Assembly (NCBI GenBank): GCA_002256145.1
Contig: NKIP01000011.1
Span: 62,001-126,000 of the forward strand
Reading direction: 5' to 3'
DNA length: 64,000 bases
Source: Comamonadaceae bacterium PBBC1
Lineage (GTDB): Bacteria; Pseudomonadota; Gammaproteobacteria; Burkholderiales; Burkholderiaceae_C
Shown: in pieces, positions 17,368 through 23,858 of the stretch
How positions within the stretch are numbered: the stretch's first letter is position 1
Layout of the letters: each line of letters opens with the position of its first letter
Position numbers and translations under genes: made by a program
The notes under the pieces: model-generated
Told to the model about the DNA's origin: nothing
Databases searched by the model: none
What the model saw: only the letters and a program-made list of their open reading frames with translations

Positions 17368-18252
17368 TCAGCGCTTGGACAAAAGGCGTTGAGGGCCTGC
17401 AGCGGCCACGCCGTCATAGGCCAGGCCCAGCGCCTGCATCACAGGTGGGCAATCGCCGTCTTTGGGGAAGCTCATGCAGCCGGGCGATGTGCCTTTGGCG
17501 TTGACGTCCACATTGGCCTGTGCCAGCACCGCGCCCATGTCGGCCACCACGGTGTTTTTGCGCAGGTCAAAGCCATCGAAACGCACCGTCATGCGGTTGG
17601 GGTTTTGGCAGGCACTGGGGGCTTGGGTTTTGCTCTCGCCCGCGCATGCCGTGCTGCCCAGGTGCACCGAGTAGCGAGTGACCGGGCCCATGGCGTTGGC
17701 TGCTGCGGGTTTGTCGGTGCTGATGCCACTGCTGGCGGTGTCGAACTTGATGAACTTGTAGCCGCCTTGCCAGTTCCAGAACATGGCCGTGGAGTTGAGC
17801 GGCGCGGGGGCGACCGTGGGGTCTTGGTGGTTTTGTGCAAAGGGCACGCCCACAGTGAGTTCCACCCCGGTGTACTCGCCCGCAGGCGCTTGGCCGCGTA
17901 CGCTGGTGTTGGTGGCTTCTGTGCCATTGCGGCAAGGGCCTGCGCCGTTTTCAAAGTCCAGCAGCGCCACCGATTGCTGTTGCCACACGCCGTCTTGCGC
18001 AAGTTGCACAGGCACGGTGCTGCCGTCTTGGCGCACCAGCTTGACCTCGCTCACGTACATGCGAAAGTCGCTGGGCGTGATGGTCGAGCGCGTGCTGCCC
18101 ACGCCTTCGTAACGCTGGCCGCAGGCAAAGGGCTGGCCGTTGATTTGGGCAGCAAACTTCAGCTCAACGGCTTGGGAAGTGGGTGGGCTGGGCAAGGTGC
18201 TGCAGGCGCTCACGGTCAAGGCCAATGCCGTCAAGGTAAAAAGATTTTTCAT
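17368..18252 (-). CDS. mbnP: Copper-binding lipoprotein MbnP (metallo-mystery pair partner)
   Basis: Protein of 294 residues with a lipobox (ALTVSAC) that predicts membrane anchoring. It has the family segments VELKFAAQINGQPFACG, FRMYVSEVKLV, the Trp-rich MFWNWQGGYKFIKFD, and several Cys residues (FACGQ, GPCRNG, STACAG, SACQNP, GCMSF, GDCPP) that form the disulfides of the family. In characterised members a Trp is oxidised to kynurenine by MbnH and takes part in a Cu(I) site. The ATG at 18252 has a good GGAG site; an earlier in-frame start overlaps the PCu(A)C gene. It is placed between PCu(A)C and mbnH in one transcript. Confidence 0.9.
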   Translation of the reverse strand: MKNLFTLTALALTVSACSTLPSPPTSQAVELKFAAQINGQPFACGQRYEGVGSTRSTITPSDFRMYVSEVKLVRQDGSTVPVQLAQDGVWQQQSVALLDFENGAGPCRNGTEATNTSVRGQAPAGEYTGVELTVGVPFAQNHQDPTVAPAPLNSTAMFWNWQGGYKFIKFDTASSGISTDKPAAANAMGPVTRYSVHLGSTACAGESKTQAPSACQNPNRMTVRFDGFDLRKNTVVADMGAVLAQANVDVNAKGTSPGCMSFPKDGDCPPVMQALGLAYDGVAAAGPQRLLSKR

Positions 18253-18272
18253 CGTGTTCTCCAGTTCAAAAA

Positions 18273-18818
18273 TCAATGCTGATGCGCAGGCGCACCTGCA
18301 CGCGGTGTTTGCACCCAGACGTTCACACGCCGGGTGCCTGCTTTTTCAAAGACCAATTCCAGATCGAAGCGGTCACCGTCTTGGAGGGGTTTGGCCATGT
18401 CCAGCAGCATCAGGTGGTGCGTGCCTGCGCCGCCGTGCCGCAAGGACACTTCAGTTTGTGCGGGCAACTCCAAGGCAGGCACTTGGCGCATGCGCATGAC
18501 ATTGCCGTCCATGTGCATCTGGTGGATTTCGACCCGCGCAGCCACAGCGGTGCGGGCCGACAGCAGGCGGTCAGGCGTTTTGCCTTTGTTGCGGATGGAC
18601 TTGAAATACACCGCACCGTTGGTGGTGCCTGCCAGGCTGGGCGTGGCGTAGGGGTGGTCCATGACCACATCGCCTTGGCGAAAGTCGTGCGCTTGGGCAG
18701 AGCCCATGCCCAACAGCGCCAGGGCCACCAGCCCCATGAACAAGCCACCCGTCACAAAGCCCAGGCCAAAGCCGGTTTTTTGGGTGCTCTGCCAGAACCT
18801 GAAAATCACTTGTTGCAT
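18273..18818 (-). CDS. PCu(A)C copper chaperone, copy 2
   Basis: Periplasmic or membrane-tethered copper chaperone of 181 residues. The copper site pattern H-X(10)-M-X(24)-H-X-M is formed by His99, Met110, His135 and Met137 (EIHQMHMDGNVMRM and THHLMLLD). An N-terminal hydrophobic helix (FVTGGLFMGLVALALLGMG) is a signal or anchor, and the protein ends in a His-containing tail (PAHQH). PCu(A)C proteins hand Cu(I) to the CuA site of cytochrome oxidase or receive it after import. The ATG at 18818 has AAGGT eight bases upstream and follows the Crp-type gene by ten bases. Confidence 0.88.
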   Translation of the reverse strand: MQQVIFRFWQSTQKTGFGLGFVTGGLFMGLVALALLGMGSAQAHDFRQGDVVMDHPYATPSLAGTTNGAVYFKSIRNKGKTPDRLLSARTAVAARVEIHQMHMDGNVMRMRQVPALELPAQTEVSLRHGGAGTHHLMLLDMAKPLQDGDRFDLELVFEKAGTRRVNVWVQTPRAGAPAHQH

Positions 18819-18828
18819 ACCAGACCTT

Positions 18829-19416
18829 TCAGGCCGCCATGGCAAAGGGCTGGCCCACCGCCCACACGCTGGGCACACGCAGTCGAGGCTGCTTGCGTTC
18901 GGGCAGCAAGGTGTTGAGTTCGCGGCACACCGTCTCGAAGGTGGAGTCGACCACGCGGGCCATTTCCTTGAGTGTGGGCAGTTCTTTGCGCTGCACGGTC
19001 AACACACGGCCATCGGCCTGCTTGCCCAACACGGTCAACAAATAGGCCAGGCGCTGCACGATCGATCCCGTGCGCAGACGGTGCATGTCGCAGGTTTGGC
19101 GTTGCTGCTGCATGAAGCCCTGCGCCATGGTGGTGTAGCGGTCGAGGTCTTGGCTGACTGCATGGGGCAGCGCTTGCGCGGCCACCAAGGCCACGGCCGT
19201 GAAGGCATAGGGCTCGGCACACAGCGACTCCACGCCGATCAGGTCACCGGCCTGGGCCAGTTGCACCAGAATTTGGCCATCCTGGCCCTGGCGCTCCAGC
19301 TTGAAAACACCTTGGGTCACGCGCCACACGGGGCCGACACCGCCTGCGGCCAACAAGCTTTGGCCACGGCTCACGCTGATGGGTTCACCCACCGGAATTT
19401 GGTTTAAAAATTGCAC
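18829..19416 (-). CDS. Crp/Fnr-type transcriptional regulator of the copper island
   Basis: Protein of 195 residues with an N-terminal cyclic-nucleotide-binding-like beta-roll (RGQSLLAAGGVGPVWRVTQGVFKLERQ, LAQAGDLIGVESL) and a C-terminal winged-helix DNA-binding part (LPTLKEMARVVDSTFETVCRELNTL). The GTG at 19416 is chosen because AGGAG lies six bases upstream; the open frame runs 29 codons further, but that part has no regulator features. No N-terminal Fe-S Cys cluster is seen, so it is not an Fnr-type oxygen sensor. It lies in the copper operon between DUF2946 B and the second PCu(A)C gene, so it probably controls copper or respiratory genes; its signal is unknown. Confidence 0.78.
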   Translation of the reverse strand: MQFLNQIPVGEPISVSRGQSLLAAGGVGPVWRVTQGVFKLERQGQDGQILVQLAQAGDLIGVESLCAEPYAFTAVALVAAQALPHAVSQDLDRYTTMAQGFMQQQRQTCDMHRLRTGSIVQRLAYLLTVLGKQADGRVLTVQRKELPTLKEMARVVDSTFETVCRELNTLLPERKQPRLRVPSVWAVGQPFAMAA

Positions 19417-19511
19417 ACTCTGCTCCTGACTGAATCGGCCAGAGCACCTGCATGAAAACAGGCACCCGGCAAACAGCAGGCGGGCATGGGCCCGGCCTGC
19501 CACGGCTGACT

Positions 19512-19910
19512 TCAGGCGTGGGCAGGCGGGGCGCGGGAGTGGACCGTCCAGCGGGGGACGGCTTGAGGAATGTCTTGATCAAACTGCGCCAACAAGGGCG
19601 GCGCTTGTGGCAAAGCCTGCCACGACAAGGGGGTGGGCGGGAGCGCCATGCGGTCGCTGGCCAGCACGCACAAAGCGCAATGGTCGAGCATGGCAGCAGT
19701 CGGCACAGAACCTTCGTCGCCCTGTGCATGGCCCTGTTGGTTGAGCGCCGTCTGTGGTGTGCCCTCGGTGGTGCACACCGCCATCCATGGCACGGCGCTG
19801 CCCTGGCTCCAGGCCCGCGCACGCGAGACCGTGGGGGCCAAAGCCGCCAGCAGCATCGCGCACAGCAGCCACAGGCTGAGCCTGCGCAGTTGGGCAGAAG
19901 TCCAGGTCAT
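19512..19910 (-). CDS. DUF2946 protein B, CruR-like copper-sensing upstream ORF
   Basis: Protein of 132 residues, the most divergent of the four. It keeps the hydrophobic N-terminus (LWLLCAMLLAALAP), the CXXC motif (HCALC, Cys78 and Cys81), and a strict RAPP (126-129) three residues before the end. It lies 31 bases behind the first PCu(A)C gene and 95 bases before the Crp-type regulator, so it stands before the regulator-PCu(A)C-MbnP-MbnH block. No good Shine-Dalgarno sequence is seen. The regulatory role is taken from the characterised B. pertussis homologue; a structural copper-binding role is the alternative. Confidence 0.8.
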   Translation of the reverse strand: MTWTSAQLRRLSLWLLCAMLLAALAPTVSRARAWSQGSAVPWMAVCTTEGTPQTALNQQGHAQGDEGSVPTAAMLDHCALCVLASDRMALPPTPLSWQALPQAPPLLAQFDQDIPQAVPRWTVHSRAPPAHA

Positions 19911-19941
19911 GGAAGGATCAGTCGAGGGTCAAGCCGTCCGC

Positions 19942-20415
19942 TCAATGCTTGTGCATCTTGCCTTCGCCATGCTTCATGGCGGGTGCGGCGGCCATGCGGG
20001 CAGAGGCCTTGATCTCGATGTTCTGGCGCTTGCCGTCTTGGCCTTCGACCACCAGCGTCACGGGCACGGTGTCACCGTCTTTGACCTGACCCTTGAGGTC
20101 CATCAGCATGACGTGGTAACCACCAGGCTTGAGCTCGACGGCTTTGCCAGCGGGCAAGGCCAGGCTGGGCACTGCACGCATTTTCATGACGCCGCCGTCC
20201 ATGGCCATCTCGTGCACCTCAACCACACCCGCCACTGGCGACTGGGCCGAGATCAGTTTGGCGTCTTGCGCCGACTGCAGCTGCATGAAAGCGCCCGTGG
20301 CTTTTTGTTGCGCCACGGTGGCACGCACCCAAGCGTCCTTCACGGTGACTTGGGCTTGGGCCTGGCTGAACAGGGCCGACATCAGGACGGCAAAAGAGAC
20401 AACAACGCGTTTCAT
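19942..20415 (-). CDS. PCu(A)C copper chaperone, copy 1
   Basis: Periplasmic copper chaperone of 157 residues with a signal peptide (ending AQAQ) and the copper site residues His68, Met79, His101 and Met103 (VEVHEM, MKMRAVP, GGYHVMLMD). The C-terminus carries extra Met and His residues (MKHGEGKMHKH), a second soft copper site often seen in this family. It follows DUF2946 A after a 132-base spacer and precedes DUF2946 B. The ATG has GGAG at good spacing. With copy 2 at 18273 the island has two chaperones of about 35-40 percent visible similarity. Confidence 0.9.
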   Translation of the reverse strand: MKRVVVSFAVLMSALFSQAQAQVTVKDAWVRATVAQQKATGAFMQLQSAQDAKLISAQSPVAGVVEVHEMAMDGGVMKMRAVPSLALPAGKAVELKPGGYHVMLMDLKGQVKDGDTVPVTLVVEGQDGKRQNIEIKASARMAAAPAMKHGEGKMHKH

Positions 20416-20547
20416 GGCGAACTCCAGTTAAAAAAAGACACGAGGGGAAAGGGTGTGGCGACGCTTGCAAGCCAGCGCACCGGATCACGGACAGGGCGGG
20501 CGGCTCATGCGGACACGTCGCACTTGGCCGTCAAACAGCTGCCGTGA
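20416..20547 (-). promoter_or_regulatory. Spacer between DUF2946 ORF A and the first PCu(A)C gene
   Basis: A 132-base gap, the longest of the four behind DUF2946 ORFs. On the minus strand it is rich in pyrimidines in its middle (CCGCCCGCCCTGTCC, CACACCCTTTCCCC), as expected for a Rho loading region, and ends with a U-run before the GGAG site. The role is inferred from the B. pertussis precedent. Confidence 0.4.
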
Positions 20548-20913
20548 TCAAGAAAAAGCGGGGGGAGCGCGGGCCTGCCAAGGCAGGCCAATGAGCGAGG
20601 CCAGCCGGGCCTGCTCTAGAGGACGCAGCGCATGAGACAGCCCGGCATGGACTGGCGCTGAAACCGACACCACCGGGGGCGCTGCCACCGGCAAACACAA
20701 GGGGCAGTGCAGGCCTTGGTGGCTGCTTTGCGCTTCCTCGCCATCGGCATCGAGCTGGAGCAACTTGACGCTGCCCGCTGTGGTGCACACCAGTTGCACA
20801 CCCTCGGGGTTGACCAGCGGCGAAGCCACGGCCACCCCCACAAACAACGCAAACCACACCAGCACGAGGCGGGTGAGGCAGTGGGCGTTGCGCAGAGATT
20901 GCAAGAAGTACAT
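20548..20913 (-). CDS. DUF2946 protein A, CruR-like copper-sensing upstream ORF, head of the copper island
   Basis: Protein of 121 residues: hydrophobic N-terminus (LVLVWFALFVGVAVA), CXXC in HCPLC (Cys70, Cys73) and a perfect RAPP (115-118) three residues before the stop. It aligns with copies C and D in the first half (TRLVLV-FVGV, VCTT). It is the first gene of the island and precedes the PCu(A)C chaperone. The ATG at 20913 was chosen by alignment; no Shine-Dalgarno sequence is present, but CATAAT ends nine bases upstream, the same arrangement as in copy D, so leaderless translation is possible. An upstream in-frame start adds 21 residues without family similarity. Confidence 0.83.
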   Translation of the reverse strand: MYFLQSLRNAHCLTRLVLVWFALFVGVAVASPLVNPEGVQLVCTTAGSVKLLQLDADGEEAQSSHQGLHCPLCLPVAAPPVVSVSAPVHAGLSHALRPLEQARLASLIGLPWQARAPPAFS

Positions 20914-20972
20914 AAGGCGTTGATTATGACACCGGGGATTTAAGGGCCAGTTGAGCGTGGGCTTGCAACACT

Positions 20973-21368
20973 TCAAGTCAAGGGCATGGCCAGCTCAGAG
21001 CAACGCTGGGCGGCCTCACTCATGCCCGCCTCATCAACAGGGAAAAACCCAGGGATGTCGTATTTGTTGAAGTGCCCATAAGTGGAAAACGCCATGGACC
21101 ATTCACCGAAACGCCGCGTCGATTCGGGGCCACGCGAGAGCAACTCCAGGCCGTAATGACGGTCATCGCGCTTGAGGCTTCGCCACAGGGCTTCAATGGA
21201 TTCGGGTGGCCCCTCGATGCACTGAACGAAAACCTCTTCGGTGTAGAGCAAATGCCCCGTGATGCCCAAGCTCAGGTTGCGCTTGCGGCATTGCACCAGC
21301 AAATTGAACAAATGCAAGCTGCCCAATTTGTGGGTGGCTTTTGAGCGATAAACCAAGCGTTCCAACAT
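20973..21368 (-). CDS. BLUF-domain blue-light photoreceptor
   Basis: Single-domain protein of 131 residues. The FAD-binding photosensor triad is visible at the expected spacing: Tyr7 (LVYRS), Asn31 (RKRNLSLGITG) and Gln49 (FVQCIEG), and the segments GITGHLLY and QCIEGPPESIEAL are classic for BLUF. No output domain is attached, so it must act through a partner protein, as in short BLUF proteins such as PixD or BlrB. It ends 59 bases before DUF2946 A in the same direction and may share its transcript, although that ORF seems to have its own -10 box. Partner unknown. Confidence 0.88.
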   Translation of the reverse strand: MLERLVYRSKATHKLGSLHLFNLLVQCRKRNLSLGITGHLLYTEEVFVQCIEGPPESIEALWRSLKRDDRHYGLELLSRGPESTRRFGEWSMAFSTYGHFNKYDIPGFFPVDEAGMSEAAQRCSELAMPLT

Positions 21369-21468
21369 ACAGGCTCCAAGACCAACCGGGTATTTTTGTT
21401 GACCGTCTTGATGCCAGCCTTACAAAACGCTGGCTCTTACACATTGACATACCAAGGGCGAATACGAC

Positions 21469-21846
21469 TCAGGCCAAATCGCGCAAGACCTGCGGCTCAA
21501 TAACGGCCCACTCTTCGTCGGTGAACAGGCGCGAGCGGGTGTGAAAGGCTTTGCCGGTGTTGCCTTCCAGCGAGAAGGTGCCGCCCGAGCCTTCAATCAC
21601 ATCCAGGATCAACTGCGTGTGCTTCCAATACTCGTACTGCGATTTGCTGATGTAAAACGGCACGCTGCCCACTTCACCCAGTTTCACGTCATACGGGCCG
21701 ATCGTCAGATCGGTGGGCAAATAACAATTGGCCGCACTGTTGTCGCAGCAGCCGCCCGACTGGTGAAACATCAGCTCGCCGTATTGGGCTTTGAGTTCAT
21801 CGATCAAGGCCAGCGCTTCGGGTGTGACCACCACTCGTTCAACCAT
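21469..21846 (-). CDS. DUF779 family protein linked to aldehyde dehydrogenase
   Basis: Cytoplasmic protein of 125 residues. It has the family segments FHQSGGCCDNSAANCYLP (with the adjacent cysteines), VKLGEVGSVPFYISKSQYEYWKH, and VIEGSGGTFSLEGNTGKAFHTRSRLF. Members are almost always encoded next to ExaC/AldA-type aldehyde dehydrogenases, as here (73 bases downstream of it). The biochemical role is not established; a metal or flavin partner is possible because of the Cys residues. The ATG at 21846 is preferred because AGGAG lies six bases upstream; a second ATG two codons earlier directly touches the AGGAG. Confidence 0.87.
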   Translation of the reverse strand: MVERVVVTPEALALIDELKAQYGELMFHQSGGCCDNSAANCYLPTDLTIGPYDVKLGEVGSVPFYISKSQYEYWKHTQLILDVIEGSGGTFSLEGNTGKAFHTRSRLFTDEEWAVIEPQVLRDLA

Positions 21847-21919
21847 GTTCATCTCCTGACATGCCAAGACAAAAAGGGGCGGATCGCGCCGCCCCTGTGA
21901 GGATGACCGATTCAATCGA

Positions 21920-23440
21920 TCAGAAGAAACCCAGCTTGCTCTCGCTGTAGCTGACCAAGAGGTTCTTGGTTTGTTGGTAGTGGTCAAGCATGACCTTGTG
22001 GGTTTCGCGGCCGATGCCGGACTCTTTGTAACCACCGAATGCAGCGTGTGCGGGGTAAGCGTGGTAGCAGTTGGTCCACACGCGGCCAGCCTTGATGGCG
22101 CGGCCCATGCGGTAGGCCACGTTGCCGTTGCGGCTCCACACGCCAGCGCCCAAACCATACAAGGTGTCGTTGGCGATTTCCAGGGCTTCGGCTTCGTCCT
22201 TGAAGGTGGTCACGGCCAACACGGGGCCAAAGATCTCTTCTTGGAAGATGCGCATTTTGTTGTGGCCTTTGAACAAGGTGGGCTGCACGTAGTAGCCGCC
22301 TTCGAGGTCACCACCCAAGTGAGCTTGTGAGCCACCGGCCAAAACTTCAGCGCCTTCTTGCTTGCCCAAGTCCAGATAAGACAAGATTTTGGTCAGCTGC
22401 TCTTTGGAGGCTTGTGCGCCCATCATGCTGTCGGTGTCCAGCGGGTTTTGGTGCTGGATGGCGGCCACGCGCTTCAAGACACGCTCCATGAACTTGTCGT
22501 AGATGCTTTCCTGGATCAAGGCACGCGATGGGCAGGTGCACACCTCGCCTTGGTTGAAGGCAAACAGCACCAAACCTTCGATGGCCTTGTCGAGGAAACC
22601 ATCGTCTTTGTCCATGATGTCGGCAAAGAAAATGTTGGGCGACTTGCCGCCGAGTTCCAGCGTGGCGGGGATCAGGTTGTTGGCAGCGGCTTGGGCGATC
22701 ACACGGCCTGTGGAGGTCGAACCTGTGAACGCGATCTTGGCAATGCGCTTGCTGGTGGCCAAAGGCATGCCGGCTTCACGGCCAAAACCGTTGACGATGT
22801 TGAGCACACCAGGGGGCAACAAGTCGGCGATCAACTCGGCCATGATCATGATCGAGATGGGGGTGGACTCGGCGGGCTTGAGCACCACACAGTTGCCCGC
22901 ACCAATGGCGGGGGCCAGTTTCCAGGCCGCCATCAAGATGGGGAAGTTCCAAGGAATGATCTGACCGACCACGCCCAGGGGTTCCTGGAAGTGATAGGCC
23001 ACGGTGTTCTCGTCGATGTTGGACAGTGCGCCTTCTTGCGCACGCAGGCAACCGGCGAAGTAACGGAAGTGGTCCACCGTCAGTGGAATGTCGGCGTTGA
23101 GTGTTTCACGAATCGCTTTGCCGTTGTCCACGGTTTCGGCGTAAGCCAACATTTCCAGGTTGGCTTCAATGCGGTCGGCAATTTTCAGCAGGATGTTGGC
23201 GCGGGTGGCGGCATCGGTCTTGCCCCAAGCGTCGGCGGCGGCGTGTGCGGCGTCCAGCGCCAGCTCGATGTCGGCCGCGTCAGAGCGTGCAGCTTGTGTG
23301 TAGACCTTGCCACTGATGGGCGTGATCACATCGAAGTATTGGCCTTTGACCGGGGCCACAAATTGGCCACCGATGAAGTTGTCGTAACGGGCTTTGTATT
23401 GAACTTTGGCGTCTGCGGCGCCGGGTGCTGCGTAAATCAT
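21920..23440 (-). CDS. exaC: NAD-dependent aldehyde dehydrogenase, ExaC type
   Basis: Tetrameric cytoplasmic dehydrogenase of 506 residues, the usual length of ExaC/AldA. It oxidises acetaldehyde and similar aldehydes made by the periplasmic quinoprotein alcohol dehydrogenase. Visible motifs are the cofactor segment [27 protein letters not shown], the catalytic Glu region LELGGKSPN, and the catalytic Cys in [14 protein letters not shown]. The gene has its own sigma-54 promoter at 23491-23505 and is followed by the DUF779 gene. With the PQQ alcohol dehydrogenase at 39883 it makes the two-step alcohol-to-acid pathway. Confidence 0.95.
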   Translation of the reverse strand: MIYAAPGAADAKVQYKARYDNFIGGQFVAPVKGQYFDVITPISGKVYTQAARSDAADIELALDAAHAAADAWGKTDAATRANILLKIADRIEANLEMLAYAETVDNGKAIRETLNADIPLTVDHFRYFAGCLRAQEGALSNIDENTVAYHFQEPLGVVGQIIPWNFPILMAAWKLAPAIGAGNCVVLKPAESTPISIMIMAELIADLLPPGVLNIVNGFGREAGMPLATSKRIAKIAFTGSTSTGRVIAQAAANNLIPATLELGGKSPNIFFADIMDKDDGFLDKAIEGLVLFAFNQGEVCTCPSRALIQESIYDKFMERVLKRVAAIQHQNPLDTDSMMGAQASKEQLTKILSYLDLGKQEGAEVLAGGSQAHLGGDLEGGYYVQPTLFKGHNKMRIFQEEIFGPVLAVTTFKDEAEALEIANDTLYGLGAGVWSRNGNVAYRMGRAIKAGRVWTNCYHAYPAHAAFGGYKESGIGRETHKVMLDHYQQTKNLLVSYSESKLGFF

Positions 23441-23490
23441 GAGAGTTTCCTGAAAAGGTTAAACGTCTTGCTTGACGTGCCTTTCTTTTC

Positions 23491-23505
23491 GCAGCAACCG
23501 TGCCA
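23491..23505 (-). promoter_or_regulatory. Sigma-54 promoter of the aldehyde dehydrogenase operon
   Basis: TGGCACG-GTTG-CTGC on the minus strand matches the -24/-12 consensus (TGGCACG-N4-TTGC) except for one base, with the exact GG-to-GC spacing. It lies about 50 bases before the ATG at 23440. TGYCACA repeats about 100 bases further upstream (near 23594-23615) are possible activator sites. Confidence 0.85.
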
Positions 23506-23674
23506 ACCCTGAAACATGCCCAAAAACTGTCTTTTTGCGCCAACGTGAAGCAACTTCTGAACTGAGCGTTCACGGCCCATGCGCTCGCTTGTGACACTGC
23601 GTCAATGTGGCACGGCAAATGATTTCATAGGTCAGTACCCACCCAAGGCTAGCCATTCAAGTCGTTTGAAGGCG

Positions 23675-23703
23675 AAAAAAAGCCCCTGAAAAGGGGCTTT
23701 TTT
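23675..23703. terminator. Bidirectional Rho-independent terminator
   Basis: AAAAAAGCCCC-TGAAAA-GGGGCTTTTTT forms a strong stem with A/U runs on both sides. On the minus strand it ends the transcript that carries the PqqU-like gene and insulates the aldehyde dehydrogenase operon. Within the 418-base gap 23441-23858 there are also the sigma-54 promoter, this terminator and a palindromic repeat, and nothing else was recognised. Confidence 0.88.
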
Positions 23704-23767
23704 GAAGATGCGTCAAAAGCGCTACTTGTCACGTATGAGCTGAAGTTGCCAACCCACAAGACCCACC

Positions 23768-23822
23768 GTAGGTCGGTGGCTTCAGCCCCGACATGGGCCT
23801 GGTCCTAAGCCTGCAATGTTGG
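23768..23822 (-). repeat. Dispersed palindromic repeat, copy 1
   Basis: Starts GTAGGTCGGTGGC and continues TTCAGCCCCGACATGGGCC, then a middle part ending in GCAATGTT. It is the reverse orientation of the copies at 27037-27092 and 34411-34578. The second arm of the palindrome is degenerate here. It lies between the terminator and the 3' end of the PqqU-like gene. Confidence 0.7.
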
Positions 23823-23858
23823 CGCTCCTGCTGACGACCTGCGAGACCATCGCCTTGT

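Noticed and set aside
16384..18282. Open frame of 632 codons on the plus strand
   Set aside because: It is antisense to mbnH and mbnP, both well supported by heme motifs and family sequence. No ribosome-binding site or similarity was seen.
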